From DATKBT01 sp035546295 (lineage in GTDB: Bacteria > Acidobacteriota > Thermoanaerobaculia > Multivoradales > Multivoraceae), in the NCBI GenBank assembly GCA_035546295.1, contig DATKBT010000001.1, positions 1 through 60,166 of the forward strand: DNA of 60,166 nucleotides, written 5' to 3'. This document shows, piece after piece, positions 17,403-26,966 of the stretch. Position numbers and translations under genes: made by a program. The notes beneath the pieces were generated by a model. It was not told the origin of the DNA. It saw nothing but the letters and a program-made list of their open reading frames with translations, and searched no databases. The first letter of the stretch is position 1, and the number at the start of each line of letters is the position of its first letter.

Positions 17403-18857
17403 GTGATCCTGCGCAGCGCTTCGACCAAGAGCAGCTCCCGACGCCTCGACCTGCCGGCTACCGCCGCGCCGGTCGCCATCGTGACCGCCGCCCTGCTTCT
17501 CGCCTGCGGACCCCAAGAGCCGGACGCCTCCAACGAGCCCCGGGAGGTTGCGGGCGATTTGGCCTTCGTCGGCGCGACCGTGCTGGCGATGACGGGCGAG
17601 GGGGCGCTTGCCGACCACACCGTGGTCGTCGACGGCGACCGCATCGTGGCCGTAGCGCCCACCGGCTCCGTGACGGTCTCCGACGAGACGACCGTAATCG
17701 ACGCCGCCGGCAAGTTCCTGATGCCGGGGGTGGCCGAGATGCACGGGCACTATCCCCAGGATGCCGACAGCCAGTTCACGCGCGACGTCCTCTTCCTCTA
17801 CGTCGCCAACGGCGTCACCTTCGTGCGCGGAATGCAGGGCGGACCGCAGCACCTGCCGCTACGCGACTCGATCGAGCGCGGCGAGGTGCTCGGACCGCGG
17901 CTCCAGGTCAGCGCCCCCATGATGCACGGCGGCGCCGTGACCGACCCCGATCAGGCGGAGGCGCTGGTGCGCGAGGCGGCGGCGGCCGGCTTCGACCATC
18001 TCAAGGTCCACGAGGAGCTGTCGCCCGAGGTCTACGACCGCATCGCGGCGGTCGCCGGCGAGGTGGGGCTGCCGTTCGCGGGTCACGTCAGCAACCGGGT
18101 CGGGCTGCGCCACGCGCTCGAGGCGGACCAGCAGACGATCGACCACCTCGACAACTACCTCGAGGCCCTGATCGGCGATCCGGAGGCGGTCGCCGAGCTC
18201 GGCCTGTTCGACCTCGGCAGGCTGGCCGGCGAGATCGACACCTCGCGCATCGACGAGATCGTGGCCGCCACCGTCGAGTCAGGAGCCGGGGTGGTGCCGA
18301 CGATGGCGTTGTGGGAGGTGCTGTTCGGCTCGCGGAGCTCCGCCGAGTGGCTCGAGGCGCGCCCCGAGACCCGCTACGTGCCGCCGGCGATGGTGCAGGG
18401 CTGGGTCGAGGGCAGCGATCAACGGCTCGAGCAACTCGGCGGCGAGGAGGCCGCCGCGATCGACAACATCCTGGCGCTGCGCCGCCGCGTGCTCGACGCG
18501 CTGCACGAGGCGGGAGTGCCGGTGCTGCTCGGCACCGACTCGCCCCAGGTGTTCAGCGTCCCGGGCTTCTCGGTCCACCACGAGATGGAGGTGATGGTCG
18601 AGTCGGGCCTGACGCCGTCCGAGGTGCTGGTCACGGGCACCAGGGCGGTCGGGGAATTCCTGGGCCTGGCCGACGAGATGGGAACGGTCGCCGAGGGCCG
18701 GCGCGCCGATCTCGTGCTGCTCGACGCCGACCCCACCGTCGACGTGGGCAATTTCGCGAAACGCGCCGGTGTCGTGGTCGCCGGGCGCTGGTTGAGCGAG
18801 GAGGAGATCCAGGAAGAGCTCGAGGCGATCGCCGAGCGGGCCGCGGCGAGTCGATAG
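17403..18857 (+). CDS. Amidohydrolase-family lipoprotein
   Basis: 484 aa. A hydrophobic N-terminus ends in a lipobox (LLLACGP, Cys about residue 36), so it is likely anchored to the membrane outside the cytoplasm. The metal-dependent amidohydrolase fold follows: the HxH pair in EMHGHYP, a candidate lysine ligand in HLKVHEEL, His in FAGHVSNR, and the Asp ligand in LLGTDSPQVF, then the closing beta-sandwich ADLVLLDADPTV. The family includes prolidases, imidazolonepropionase-like and other cyclic-amide hydrolases; the substrate cannot be told. Start GTG 17403 is preceded by GAGAGGA; the nearby ATG 17398 runs into TGA after one codon. Confidence 0.9.
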   Translation: MILRSASTKSSSRRLDLPATAAPVAIVTAALLLACGPQEPDASNEPREVAGDLAFVGATVLAMTGEGALADHTVVVDGDRIVAVAPTGSVTVSDETTVIDAAGKFLMPGVAEMHGHYPQDADSQFTRDVLFLYVANGVTFVRGMQGGPQHLPLRDSIERGEVLGPRLQVSAPMMHGGAVTDPDQAEALVREAAAAGFDHLKVHEELSPEVYDRIAAVAGEVGLPFAGHVSNRVGLRHALEADQQTIDHLDNYLEALIGDPEAVAELGLFDLGRLAGEIDTSRIDEIVAATVESGAGVVPTMALWEVLFGSRSSAEWLEARPETRYVPPAMVQGWVEGSDQRLEQLGGEEAAAIDNILALRRRVLDALHEAGVPVLLGTDSPQVFSVPGFSVHHEMEVMVESGLTPSEVLVTGTRAVGEFLGLADEMGTVAEGRRADLVLLDADPTVDVGNFAKRAGVVVAGRWLSEEEIQEELEAIAERAAASR

Positions 18858-19021
18858 GGCTGCGACTCCTCCTGGTGACGCCGCCGCGCCGACGAGCGAA
18901 GGACCACCTCTTCCTCGGCCCGGAGGAGGTCTCGGAGAGATCGCAGGCGGCATCCTGACGTCGAGCCGCTACAATAGCGCCGCTAACCGCGAATTCGATC
19001 CATTTCCGGGCCCCTCGTCTC

Positions 19022-20713
19022 TTGAACGCACGAGCCGTACGACTCGTCCTCGCGATCTCCCTGGCCGTCGTGGCGCTCGCCGCGGGCCGCTTCGCTGCGT
19101 GGCGCATCGAAGCCGGCGGCGAGCTCGACCTGGCGACCAGCCTGCTGGCCAACGGCGAGCCGGCCGATGCGGCGGCCCGCTTCGCCCCCTACGTCTCGAG
19201 CCCGCTGGTCGGCGAGCGGGCCCGCACCGGGGCCGCCTTCGCCGAGGTGCTCACCGGCGCCTGGTCGGCGTCCTCGCTCGACGCGGCAGCCCTCGCTCTC
19301 GACGAAGGGAGAGTGCCGGCCAGCCGGCTGATCCTGTGGCGGATGCTGCGCGAGCGGCGCGCCGACACCGCCCTCGCGATCCTCCAACGATCCAGGCCGA
19401 CGGTGCGCGCGCAGTTCCGGATCGTCGAGGCCCTGGCCCGCCTGGAGTTGGGCGAGCTCACCCTGCCGGCGGCCGACTCCCAGGATCTGGGGCTTCCCCG
19501 CCGCCTCCACGAGATCGTCGAGCGACGGGCGAGAGGCGACGTCGGCACGATCTTCGACCGGCAGGGAAGGTTGGTCGGCTCGGTCACGGAGGATCGCCGG
19601 CTCGATCTGGATGCGGCCGCCGAGGAGCTCGACTGGGGTCTGTGGCTCGAACGCGTCTACTCCCCGATCGCCCCGCCGGCGGGAACCCGGCTGACCCTCG
19701 ACCTCGAGCTCTCCAAGCTCGCACGCGAGGCTCTGGAGCGGGACCGGGGCTCGATCGTCGTGCTCGACGTGAACACCGGCGAGGTGCTGGCGGTGGCAAC
19801 CGACGACCGCACGCTGCGCCGCGAAGGTCCCGCCTTCCTCGATCAGTACCGCGAGCCGGCTTCGATCTCGAAGCTGATCACGACCGCCGCCGGGATGCGG
19901 GCGGGTCTCGGGGTCGACGAGGAGATCCGCGACCACGCGTGCCGTGGGTCGGTCGAGGTCGAGGACGGCCACGTCTGGTGCCCGGTGGTCGCCGGGCGCC
20001 TGCGCGGCCTCGACCAGGCGATGGCCTGGTCCTGCAATACCAGCTTCGCCCGGCTGGGATTGGAGCTCGGCGGCCAGGCCCTGCTCGAGGAGTATCGCCG
20101 CTTCGGCTTCACGACCGGCAGCGCCGGGGAGGGCGGCGCCGTCCTCGCCACGTCGAGCGGATCTCGGCGCTGGCTGGCCGAGCTGTCGATCGGGCTGGAG
20201 CAGGCCGAGATCACGCCGCTGCATGCAGCTCGCCTGGCGGCGGTGTTCGGCAACGGCGGCGTGCTCCCCGAGATCCGGTGGACCCTGGCCACGGACGGCT
20301 TCCTGGGGGTGACCCCGACGCGTACGCGGGTGGATGCCGCCGGCAGCCGCGTGCTCGATCGCGAGACCGCCACTCGGGTTCTCCAGACGATGCGAGCGGT
20401 CATGCTCGAAGGGACCGCCCGTGGCATCGAGCCGGAGGGGTTCCCGGTGGCGATGAAGACCGGAACCGCGAGCACACCGGGCAAGGGGTACCACGTCAAC
20501 TACATCGGTGTCGGGCCCTGGCCCGAGCCACGCTATGCCTTCGCCATTCGCGTCACCGATCAGTGGTCCTCGAAGAACGTCCGCTGGGCGGCACGCCGCG
20601 TGAGCGCGCGCCTGCTCTCGCGCCTGGCGAGCTGGGACGGGGGTACGCCGGTTCCCACGCCCGCGCCCGAGCCCCCGCGGCACCAGGCCGCCCTCTTCGC
20701 CGGCGGCGGCTGA
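19022..20713 (+). CDS. Penicillin-binding protein transpeptidase
   Basis: 563-aa DD-transpeptidase for peptidoglycan cross-linking, anchored by an N-terminal TM segment (LVLAISLAVVALAAGRF). Active-site motifs: Ser281-Ile-Ser-Lys284, SCN (Ser337), and KTG at Lys479. It lacks a glycosyltransferase domain and a PASTA tail; the N-terminal 220 residues look like a helical, TPR-like region instead of the usual PBP dimerisation domain. Start is TTG 19022; a TACAAT hexamer at 18970-18975 may be its -10 box, but I find no good -35. The C-terminus is Pro-rich. It is followed after 135 bp by the KAS III gene. Confidence 0.9.
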   Translation: MNARAVRLVLAISLAVVALAAGRFAAWRIEAGGELDLATSLLANGEPADAAARFAPYVSSPLVGERARTGAAFAEVLTGAWSASSLDAAALALDEGRVPASRLILWRMLRERRADTALAILQRSRPTVRAQFRIVEALARLELGELTLPAADSQDLGLPRRLHEIVERRARGDVGTIFDRQGRLVGSVTEDRRLDLDAAAEELDWGLWLERVYSPIAPPAGTRLTLDLELSKLAREALERDRGSIVVLDVNTGEVLAVATDDRTLRREGPAFLDQYREPASISKLITTAAGMRAGLGVDEEIRDHACRGSVEVEDGHVWCPVVAGRLRGLDQAMAWSCNTSFARLGLELGGQALLEEYRRFGFTTGSAGEGGAVLATSSGSRRWLAELSIGLEQAEITPLHAARLAAVFGNGGVLPEIRWTLATDGFLGVTPTRTRVDAAGSRVLDRETATRVLQTMRAVMLEGTARGIEPEGFPVAMKTGTASTPGKGYHVNYIGVGPWPEPRYAFAIRVTDQWSSKNVRWAARRVSARLLSRLASWDGGTPVPTPAPEPPRHQAALFAGGG

Positions 20714-20848
20714 GGACGCCCCGCCAGACGGCCCGCCCGAGAGTGACCGTGCCGAGCCGATCACTCCCATGCCCGAGCCGGCCCCGGCCGACCTGCAGGG
20801 ATATCCTGAGAGCGGATCGGCGATTCCCAGCAGCGAGGAGACCACGGC

Positions 20849-21934
20849 GTGACTGAGCGGCGAGCCCTGTTTCTCGGATCCGGCATCTCGGTGGGTCCAC
20901 TGGTGATCGACAACGATCGTTGGGCGCGGGTGATGAACACCAGCGACGAGTGGATCCGCGAGCGCTCCGGGGTCGAGCAGCGCCGCTTCGTCCATGCGGG
21001 AACCGGCTCCTCCGACCTCGGCATCGAGGCTTCCCAGCGGGCGCTCGAGGATGCCGGGATCGAAGCCGACGAGGTGGACACCATCGTCTGCGCGACGATG
21101 ACTCCCGACCACTATTTTCCGGGCGCCGGCACGCTGATCCAGCGCGGTCTCGGCATCTCGCCGCGGCCCGCCTACGACCTGAGACAGCAGTGCGCGGGCT
21201 TCGCCTACGGCCTGCAGCTGGTCAACGCGCTGGTGCGCTCAGGCCTCGCCCGCACGGTCCTGCTCGTCGGCTGCGACGTCCACACCAGCCTGATGCCCTT
21301 CTCGCAGCGGACCTGGGAGACGCTGCTCGCCGAGGAGCCGACGCGCCTCGACGCTCTCCACGATGCGGACGAGATCGCCTACAACGACCAGTACCGTCAC
21401 CTGCTCGTGCTGTTCGGCGACGGCGCCGGCGCCTTCGTGTTCAAGGCGCACGAGGCCGACGACGGGCGCGGCCTGATCGGCGCCGAGCTGTTCGGCGACG
21501 GCGAGCACCTCGACATCCTCCACGTCCCCGGTCTCGGCTCGAAGCGGCGCCCGATCCTCGACGAGGAGGCGCTGCGCACCGGCGACTGGGTGCCCGTGAT
21601 GGACGGGCGGGCGGTCTTCAAGCTCGCGGTCACCAGGATGCCCGAGGCGACGCGGATGGTGCTGGAAAATCACGGCTACGGGATCGACGACCTCTCGCTG
21701 CTGGTCATGCACCAGGCGAACCTGCGCATCTGCGAGGCGGCACAGAAACAGCTCGGGCTGCCCGACGAGAAGGTCTTCAACAACATCCAGCGCTACGGCA
21801 ACACCACCTCGGCCACGCTGCCCCTGGCGTTTCACGAGGCGCGGCAGGCGGGGCGGGCCCGGGAGGGAGACCTGGTGGCGTTCACGGCCCTGGGTGCGGG
21901 TCTCCACTGGGGCTCGGCGCTGCTGCGCGTCTGA
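20849..21934 (+). CDS. 3-oxoacyl-ACP synthase III (FabH-like)
   Basis: 361-aa ketoacyl synthase of the thiolase fold that condenses an acyl-CoA starter with malonyl-ACP. The catalytic triad is in place: Cys115 (RQQCAGFAYGL), His288 (MHQANLRI) and Asn318 (YGNTTSATLP); the N-terminus has the expected TSDEWIRERSGVEQRR. Compared with E. coli FabH it is about 40 residues longer, through an insert around residues 150-185 (EEPTRLDALHDADEIAYNDQ). Isolated from other fatty-acid genes, so it may make a specialised lipid rather than start bulk synthesis. Start GTG 20849. Confidence 0.92.
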   Translation: MTERRALFLGSGISVGPLVIDNDRWARVMNTSDEWIRERSGVEQRRFVHAGTGSSDLGIEASQRALEDAGIEADEVDTIVCATMTPDHYFPGAGTLIQRGLGISPRPAYDLRQQCAGFAYGLQLVNALVRSGLARTVLLVGCDVHTSLMPFSQRTWETLLAEEPTRLDALHDADEIAYNDQYRHLLVLFGDGAGAFVFKAHEADDGRGLIGAELFGDGEHLDILHVPGLGSKRRPILDEEALRTGDWVPVMDGRAVFKLAVTRMPEATRMVLENHGYGIDDLSLLVMHQANLRICEAAQKQLGLPDEKVFNNIQRYGNTTSATLPLAFHEARQAGRAREGDLVAFTALGAGLHWGSALLRV

Positions 21935-21987
21935 TCGTTCCCCGCGCCGACGAGAACGACGTAGCAGGGGCAAGCGTCGGACCTCGA

Positions 21988-22017
21988 TTTCTCGGTTTCT
22001 CGGTTTCTCGGTTTCTC
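21988..22017 (+). repeat. 8-bp tandem repeat (TTTCTCGG), 3.75 units
   Basis: Three full units plus TTTCTC in the intergenic region after the KAS III gene. The rest of the 319-bp gap 21935-22253 holds the promoter at 22162 and nothing else I can support. Confidence 0.9.
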
Positions 22018-22161
22018 CTGACGCCCGCGAGAATGGCGCGGCGCCGGGCCGTGTTGCGCCGGATGAAGGATTACGGTAGGCGGCGCCCGGTCGTCGGCCC
22101 GCACGGCATCCCAATTGCATCCAACCGAACAGAGGCTTCGAAGTGGCGGTGCACGCTGCCC

Positions 22162-22191
22162 TGGACAGTCAACCGATCAATGGCGTAAAAT
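22162..22191 (+). promoter_or_regulatory. Sigma-70-type promoter before the DUF4130 gene
   Basis: TGGACA (22162-22167), an 18-bp spacer and TAAAAT (22186-22191). One mismatch from the consensus in each box; predicted start near 22198, about 55 nt before the ATG at 22254. Confidence 0.5.
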
Positions 22192-22253
22192 AGGCGTAAT
22201 CGAGACCGCCGGCAGCAGTCCCACCGGTCGACGGCACCCGCAGGACAGACGAC

Positions 22254-22973
22254 ATGCGAAACATCACCTTCGACCCGAGCTGGCGCTCGTGGCGCCGAAG
22301 CGCGCTCGAGGCGCTGCGGGACGGCGTGCCGCCATCGGACGTCGTTTGGGTGCCGGACGAGCCGGACGTGCAGACGACTCTCCCGCTCGTCGGCGGCGAC
22401 CCTTCGCGGGCGCCGGCGTCCACGGCGCGAGGCCGGCTCTCGGCCCGCGTCGACAGCGGTCGGATCTCCGGCGACCGGATCTCCAGGGACTTCGAGCGTC
22501 ACGGCGAGGTGGTCGTCCACCATCGCCGCGAGGATCGGTTCGACCTGCTCTACCGGCTCTTGTGGAGGATGAACCACGACGAGCCGGACCTCCTCGCCAA
22601 CATGCTCGACCCCGAGGTGTTCCGGTTCCGCCGGATGGCCGCGGCGGTCCGGGACGATCTGAAGCAGGCGCGGTCGCACCTGCGGCTCAACGATCCCGGC
22701 TGCCCGCGTCCGGGGCGCCAGCGGCCGGCGGTCGACCGGTTGCTTCCCGATCTGGTCGGCTGGTGCGAGCCGCGGCACCGGACCCTCCCGCTCCTCGCCG
22801 AGGAGCTCGCCCAGCGGTATCCGCGGCGCAGCTTCGCGCTGCTGTCGCCGCTGGCGAGCGCCTTCTGGGACGGCAGCGCTCTCGACCACGGAGCGGGAGG
22901 CAGTCGAGAGGTCGTCGCCTCGGCCGAGGAGCTGGCCAGACGCTGGGAGGCCCGTCATCGAGTCGCAGCCTGA
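22254..22973 (+). CDS. DUF4130-like putative DNA repair/metabolism protein
   Basis: 239 aa. The order of conserved segments matches the DUF4130 / TIGR03915 domain as I know it: an N-terminal FDxxWRxxARxxLxxGVPPxxVxW-like segment (WRRSALEALRDGVPPSDVVW), a central helix FDLLYRLLWRMNHDEPDLL, RFRRMAAAVRDDLKQARSHL, and the closing WCEPRHRTLPLLAEELAQRY with FWDGSALDHGAGGSRE. In other genomes this domain is fused to a UdgX-type uracil-DNA glycosylase, or encoded next to a radical SAM protein related to spore photoproduct lyase, and is thought to act in DNA repair. Here it stands alone. Nothing in the 299-bp gap downstream except the kinase promoter. Confidence 0.72.
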   Translation: MRNITFDPSWRSWRRSALEALRDGVPPSDVVWVPDEPDVQTTLPLVGGDPSRAPASTARGRLSARVDSGRISGDRISRDFERHGEVVVHHRREDRFDLLYRLLWRMNHDEPDLLANMLDPEVFRFRRMAAAVRDDLKQARSHLRLNDPGCPRPGRQRPAVDRLLPDLVGWCEPRHRTLPLLAEELAQRYPRRSFALLSPLASAFWDGSALDHGAGGSREVVASAEELARRWEARHRVAA

Positions 22974-23208
22974 GGCGCGGACCGAGCGGCCGCGGCTGGA
23001 GCGGATATGATGGGCTCATCGGCCATGGCACCGGCCAGCGCCGATCGGGGAGGAGGCTGTCGGGCGAATCCGGGATCTGGTTGGGCAGACGCACTGCGGC
23101 GACGCGCTGAAGGCAGCGCAGCCGGCAAGATGACGGCTGGGTCGGCGAACGGCTCCGATCCGTTCTGCACGCGCCCGCCGGGCGAGAGATCTCGGCTCCG
23201 TCGGTCGT

Positions 23209-23237
23209 TTGACACCCCACCGGGGGGCGGCTAGCCT
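23209..23237 (+). promoter_or_regulatory. Sigma-70-type promoter of the kinase gene
   Basis: TTGACA (23209-23214, perfect -35), a 17-bp spacer and TAGCCT (23232-23237). Predicted transcription start near 23244, about 29 nt before the GTG start codon. Confidence 0.62.
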
Positions 23238-23272
23238 CGATCGAGAACCTGGGCACCACCTGCGAGACCCGC

Positions 23273-25951
23273 GTGGCTCTTCCTCTGGAGCAGCTCGAAG
23301 GCAAGTACGAGATCCTCGAGAAGATCCGCGAGGGTGGGATGGGCGCCATCTACAAGGTGCGCCACGTCCTGCTCGGCGAGATCCGGGTGGTCAAGGTGCT
23401 GCGAGCGGATCTCGCCGATCGCGAGGAGGCCCAGGAGCGCTTCATCCGCGAGGCGCGCAGCGCGATTCGCCTGCGCCATCCGAACATCGCGCAGCTCCAC
23501 GACTTCAGTCTGGACGACGCCGGCACCGGGCTGATCGTCATGGAGTACATCGACGGTCTGTCCTTCCAGGACGTCCTCGAGTCGCACGGTCCGCCGGGCC
23601 CCGCCCTCGCGCTCGAGATGGCGCTGCAGTCGCTGCGCGCCCTCGAGTACCTCCATCGTCTCGGTTACGTGCACCGCGACATCTCGCCCGACAACCTCAT
23701 GCTGACCCGGGACGTCGACGGCGAACCCCTGGTCAAGCTCATCGACCTCGGCATCGCGAAGGGACGCAGCTCGGGCGACGCGGGAGTGACCAGCACCGGC
23801 ACCGTCCTCGGCAAGATCCGCTACGCATCGCCCGAGAACTTCAAGTCCGGGAGCGCATCGGTCGGCGCTCGTGCCGACGTGTACTCCTTCGGCATCGTCC
23901 TGTACGAGCTGCTCACCGGCGCGTATCCCATCCGCGGCCGGGACCTCAACACGATCCTCGCCGGACATCTGGTCCAGCCGGTCCTGAGCTTCGACGAAAC
24001 CGACCCGGACGGGTCCGTGCACCCGGAGCTGAGGGGAATCGTCGGGCAGGCGCTCGAGAAGGACCCGGCCGAGCGCATGCCGAGCGCCGAGCGGTTCTGG
24101 ACGATGCTCCACGACTTCCGCAAGCGCCGCCCCCCGGCGCCGATGGCGGAAGGACTGCTCGAGACCATCCTCTCGGGAACGCCCATCCCGCGCGCGACCA
24201 GCCATCCATCGCCCGGCACCACACAGGGCCTGCTCGACCGGGAGTTCCCGCCAGAGGACACCGGCTCGTCACCGCGCCCGGCTCACCTCGACGCGACCGG
24301 ATCGCCGACCGGCGATCCACCCCCATGGAGGGGAGAGGACGTGGAGGCCGGGGCCGCTGCGCCCCCGGCGGAGCCGCCGCGAGGCTCGGGCCTGATCGAC
24401 CGCGCCTGGGACCTGTTCGACGGCGGCGATCTCGACGAGGCCGAGCGGCTGCTCGGCGAGGGGCTCGCGGCGACGCCCGGACATCCCGCCGAGCGTGGCC
24501 TCGGCGAACGGATCGCCGAGGCGAGGGAGCAGCGCTTTCGCCTCGAAGCCGAAGCGGGGCGCCAGAAGAGCCGCCAGCTCATCGATCGAGCTGCCGACGC
24601 CTTCGAGGACGGCGATCTGGAGGCGTGCCAGGCGCTGTTGATCGAGGCGGGTCGCGCCGACCCCAGCGATCCGCTGCCCGCGGAAGAGATCGCGCGCCTG
24701 CGCGAGATCGTGCACCGGCGCGAGCTCGAAGCCAAATCGGAACCCGGCTCCGCCCCGCCTCGCGCACCGCGGGGGACCGTGACCGAGCCGACGGTGGTGC
24801 CGGTCGAGGCGTCGCCGGGCCCGCCCGTGTTCCTCCAGGCCGCCGGACCGCCTCGAGCGGTCACCGAGCCGATCACGGCCCAGCGCGAGGTCGCGCCCGA
24901 CCGCGATCCCGCCCGGGCGTCGACTCCCGATCTCACGGCGCTCGCGGAGCTCCCCGAGGCCTACACAGGGTCCTCGAAGGGCTCGCTGAGCCCCTGGGTC
25001 TGGAGCCTTCCGATCCTCGCCCTGCTGCTGGTCGCGGGGGGGGTCGTGGCTCTCCGGCTCGTGGGCGGCTCCGACGAGCCGGCGATCGACACGACCGCGG
25101 CCGCCGCCAGCTCCGAGCTGCCGGACGTCCCACCGGCTCCGATCGACCCCTCGGATCCCGTGACCAGCATCGCGGCGCCGGCGGGTCGAGCTCCGCAGAC
25201 GATCGACGGCGAGCCCGGCCAGCCGGTCGCCGGAGCGCCGGCGCGGGAGGCCGAGGCGGGAGCCGCGATCTCGCTCACCGAGACGTTCCCGATCCTGCGC
25301 ACCGAGAGCCGGGAAGAGGCGTTCTCGATCCTGCGCCGCGTCCAGGCCGCCGGCATCCGGGCGACGGTCTCCCGCGATCCACGCGACCCGCTTCCCTACG
25401 CGGTCGAAGCCGGTCCCCACCAGACCGCCGAGGAGGCGCGCCTGGAAGCGCGGCGCGCCCGATCGGAGCTCGATCGCCCGACCGCCGACCGGCCGTCCGC
25501 AGCGCCGAAGCAGTCGCAGGTCGCGACCGCTCCCGCCGTCGACAGCTCCGAGGAGCCTCGGGCGCCGCCCGAGGCGCCGCCGGAGGAGGACCCGCCCGTG
25601 ATCGAGGTCGCCGTCGAGAACCCGTCGCCGGTCGAGCCCGCCCCGGTCGCTGAGAACGACGAGCCGATCCCGGTGACCGGCGAGGTGGTCGCTCCCGAGC
25701 TGATCGACGGGCCGTCGCCGGTCTACACGAGGATGGCCCGGCGCGCTCAGCTGCAGGGCGTCGTCGTGCTGCGTACGGTGATCGACGAGAAGGGGTCGGT
25801 GATCGACGCCACGGTGCTCAAGGGGCTGCCGATGGGTCTCAACGAGTCGGCGCTCAACGCAGTCAAGCGCTGGCGCTATCGCCCTGCCACGCTGCGCGGC
25901 GAGCCGGTGAAGGTCAACTACAACGTCGCCGTGACCTTCCGCCTGCAGTAG
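23273..25951 (+). CDS. Ser/Thr protein kinase fused to SPOR-like and TonB C-terminal domains
   Basis: 892 aa. A Hanks-type kinase domain (about 10-280) shows the glycine loop EGGMGAIY, Lys41 in VVKVL, the catalytic HRD Asp136 (YVHRDISPDNL) and DLG Asp158 in place of DFG. A helical region (about 370-480) contains two short repeats of the DxFExGDLxxA type. One TM helix lies at about 576-597 (WVWSLPILALLLVAGGVVAL). Outside are a Pro-rich linker, a SPOR-like domain (about 675-735) and a TonB C-terminal domain (about 802-892: SPVYTRMARRAQLQGVVVLR, KRWRYRPA). So a cytoplasmic kinase is linked to a periplasmic domain able to contact an outer-membrane receptor or peptidoglycan, a signalling layout typical of Acidobacteriota. 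Start GTG 23273. Confidence 0.92.
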   Translation: MALPLEQLEGKYEILEKIREGGMGAIYKVRHVLLGEIRVVKVLRADLADREEAQERFIREARSAIRLRHPNIAQLHDFSLDDAGTGLIVMEYIDGLSFQDVLESHGPPGPALALEMALQSLRALEYLHRLGYVHRDISPDNLMLTRDVDGEPLVKLIDLGIAKGRSSGDAGVTSTGTVLGKIRYASPENFKSGSASVGARADVYSFGIVLYELLTGAYPIRGRDLNTILAGHLVQPVLSFDETDPDGSVHPELRGIVGQALEKDPAERMPSAERFWTMLHDFRKRRPPAPMAEGLLETILSGTPIPRATSHPSPGTTQGLLDREFPPEDTGSSPRPAHLDATGSPTGDPPPWRGEDVEAGAAAPPAEPPRGSGLIDRAWDLFDGGDLDEAERLLGEGLAATPGHPAERGLGERIAEAREQRFRLEAEAGRQKSRQLIDRAADAFEDGDLEACQALLIEAGRADPSDPLPAEEIARLREIVHRRELEAKSEPGSAPPRAPRGTVTEPTVVPVEASPGPPVFLQAAGPPRAVTEPITAQREVAPDRDPARASTPDLTALAELPEAYTGSSKGSLSPWVWSLPILALLLVAGGVVALRLVGGSDEPAIDTTAAAASSELPDVPPAPIDPSDPVTSIAAPAGRAPQTIDGEPGQPVAGAPAREAEAGAAISLTETFPILRTESREEAFSILRRVQAAGIRATVSRDPRDPLPYAVEAGPHQTAEEARLEARRARSELDRPTADRPSAAPKQSQVATAPAVDSSEEPRAPPEAPPEEDPPVIEVAVENPSPVEPAPVAENDEPIPVTGEVVAPELIDGPSPVYTRMARRAQLQGVVVLRTVIDEKGSVIDATVLKGLPMGLNESALNAVKRWRYRPATLRGEPVKVNYNVAVTFRLQ

Positions 25952-26202
25952 GGGCGCGCCGCCGGCGGGGGGCCGTCGCCCACCCGATGCCGTACGGGAG
26001 TGGTGACCGGCCTGGTCGGCCTGAGCTCGCTACGCCTAGCGCTGCCGGCTCGTCCCGCAACATGGATGCTCCTCGAACGTAGTCTCTTCGAGACCGGATA
26101 GGCTTGGCCTCTGGCGCTGCGACCAGCGTCCGACGGCTCCGCCGACGGCGAGCGCGCGAGGCCGTCGCTGGCGCCCGAGAACCGCAGGGAAGCGAGGAGA
26201 CG

Positions 26203-26907
26203 ATGATTCGGCTACGAGGCGTCGAGAAGTTCTACGAGTCGGGGTACGGCAGGACCTACGTGCTGCGCAAGATCAACCTCGACATCCGTGAAGGCGAGTT
26301 CGTCACCATCATGGGCCCTTCGGGCGCCGGCAAGTCGACCCTGCTCCACATCCTGGGCATGCTCGATGCCGACTGGCACGGCGACTACGAGTTCCTGGGC
26401 CATCCCGTCCACGCGCTCAAGCCCAAGCACCGCAACCAGCTCCACAAGGAGCACATCGGCTTCGTCTTCCAGAGCTACCACCTGATCGACAACCTCACGG
26501 TCTACGAGAACCTCGAGGTGCCGCTCTCCTACCGCAACATCAAGCGCACCGAGCGCGAAGCCTTGGTGTGCGACGTGCTGGATCGTTTCCAGATGGTCGG
26601 CAAGCGCGATCTCTTCCCGAACCAGCTCTCGGGCGGCCAGCAGCAGCTCGTGGGCGTGGCGCGCGCCCTGATCATCGAGCCCAAGGTCATCCTCGCCGAC
26701 GAGCCGACCGGCAACCTGCACAGCGCCCAGGGGCGCGAGATCATGGAGCTGTTCAAGCAGCTCAATGACGACGGCACGACCATCATCCAGGTCACCCACT
26801 CCGAGGAGAACGCCTCCTACGGCAACCGGATCATCGAGCTGCGCGACGGCTGGATCGTCAAGGACCCACGGCAGGTCCCCGAGCCGCAAGCGGCGGTTGC
26901 GCCCTAG
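26203..26907 (+). CDS. Orphan ABC transporter ATPase (LolD/MacB type)
   Basis: 234-aa ATP-binding subunit. Walker A GPSGAGKST, Q-loop FVFQSYHLIDNLTVYENLEVPLSYR-type segment, signature LSGGQQQ, Walker B ILADEPT, H-loop THS. The NLTVxENxxxPL pattern places it in the LolD/MacB/FtsE group that drives FtsX-type permeases. No permease gene is next to it; the ADOP permease at 11692 is the only FtsX-type partner in the window. I chose ATG 26203 because it follows a GAGGAGA ribosome binding site and begins the domain; the frame is open upstream to 26104, but those residues are Arg/Ala-rich and not domain-like. The 251-bp gap before it shows nothing. Confidence 0.9.
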   Translation: MIRLRGVEKFYESGYGRTYVLRKINLDIREGEFVTIMGPSGAGKSTLLHILGMLDADWHGDYEFLGHPVHALKPKHRNQLHKEHIGFVFQSYHLIDNLTVYENLEVPLSYRNIKRTEREALVCDVLDRFQMVGKRDLFPNQLSGGQQQLVGVARALIIEPKVILADEPTGNLHSAQGREIMELFKQLNDDGTTIIQVTHSEENASYGNRIIELRDGWIVKDPRQVPEPQAAVAP

Positions 26908-26966
26908 AAAGGTCCATCGAAGCGCGGCGAGCGGGCTGGACACCGCTCGTTCGACGGCGGCTCTTC

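Noticed and set aside
18983..21112. Minus-strand open frame of 709 codons over the PBP and KAS III genes
   Set aside because: Covers two well-supported genes in antisense and shows no domain of its own.
26104..26202. N-terminal extension of the ABC ATPase from 26104
   Set aside because: Residues are Arg/Ala-rich and not domain-like; the internal ATG 26203 has a better ribosome binding site and matches family length.
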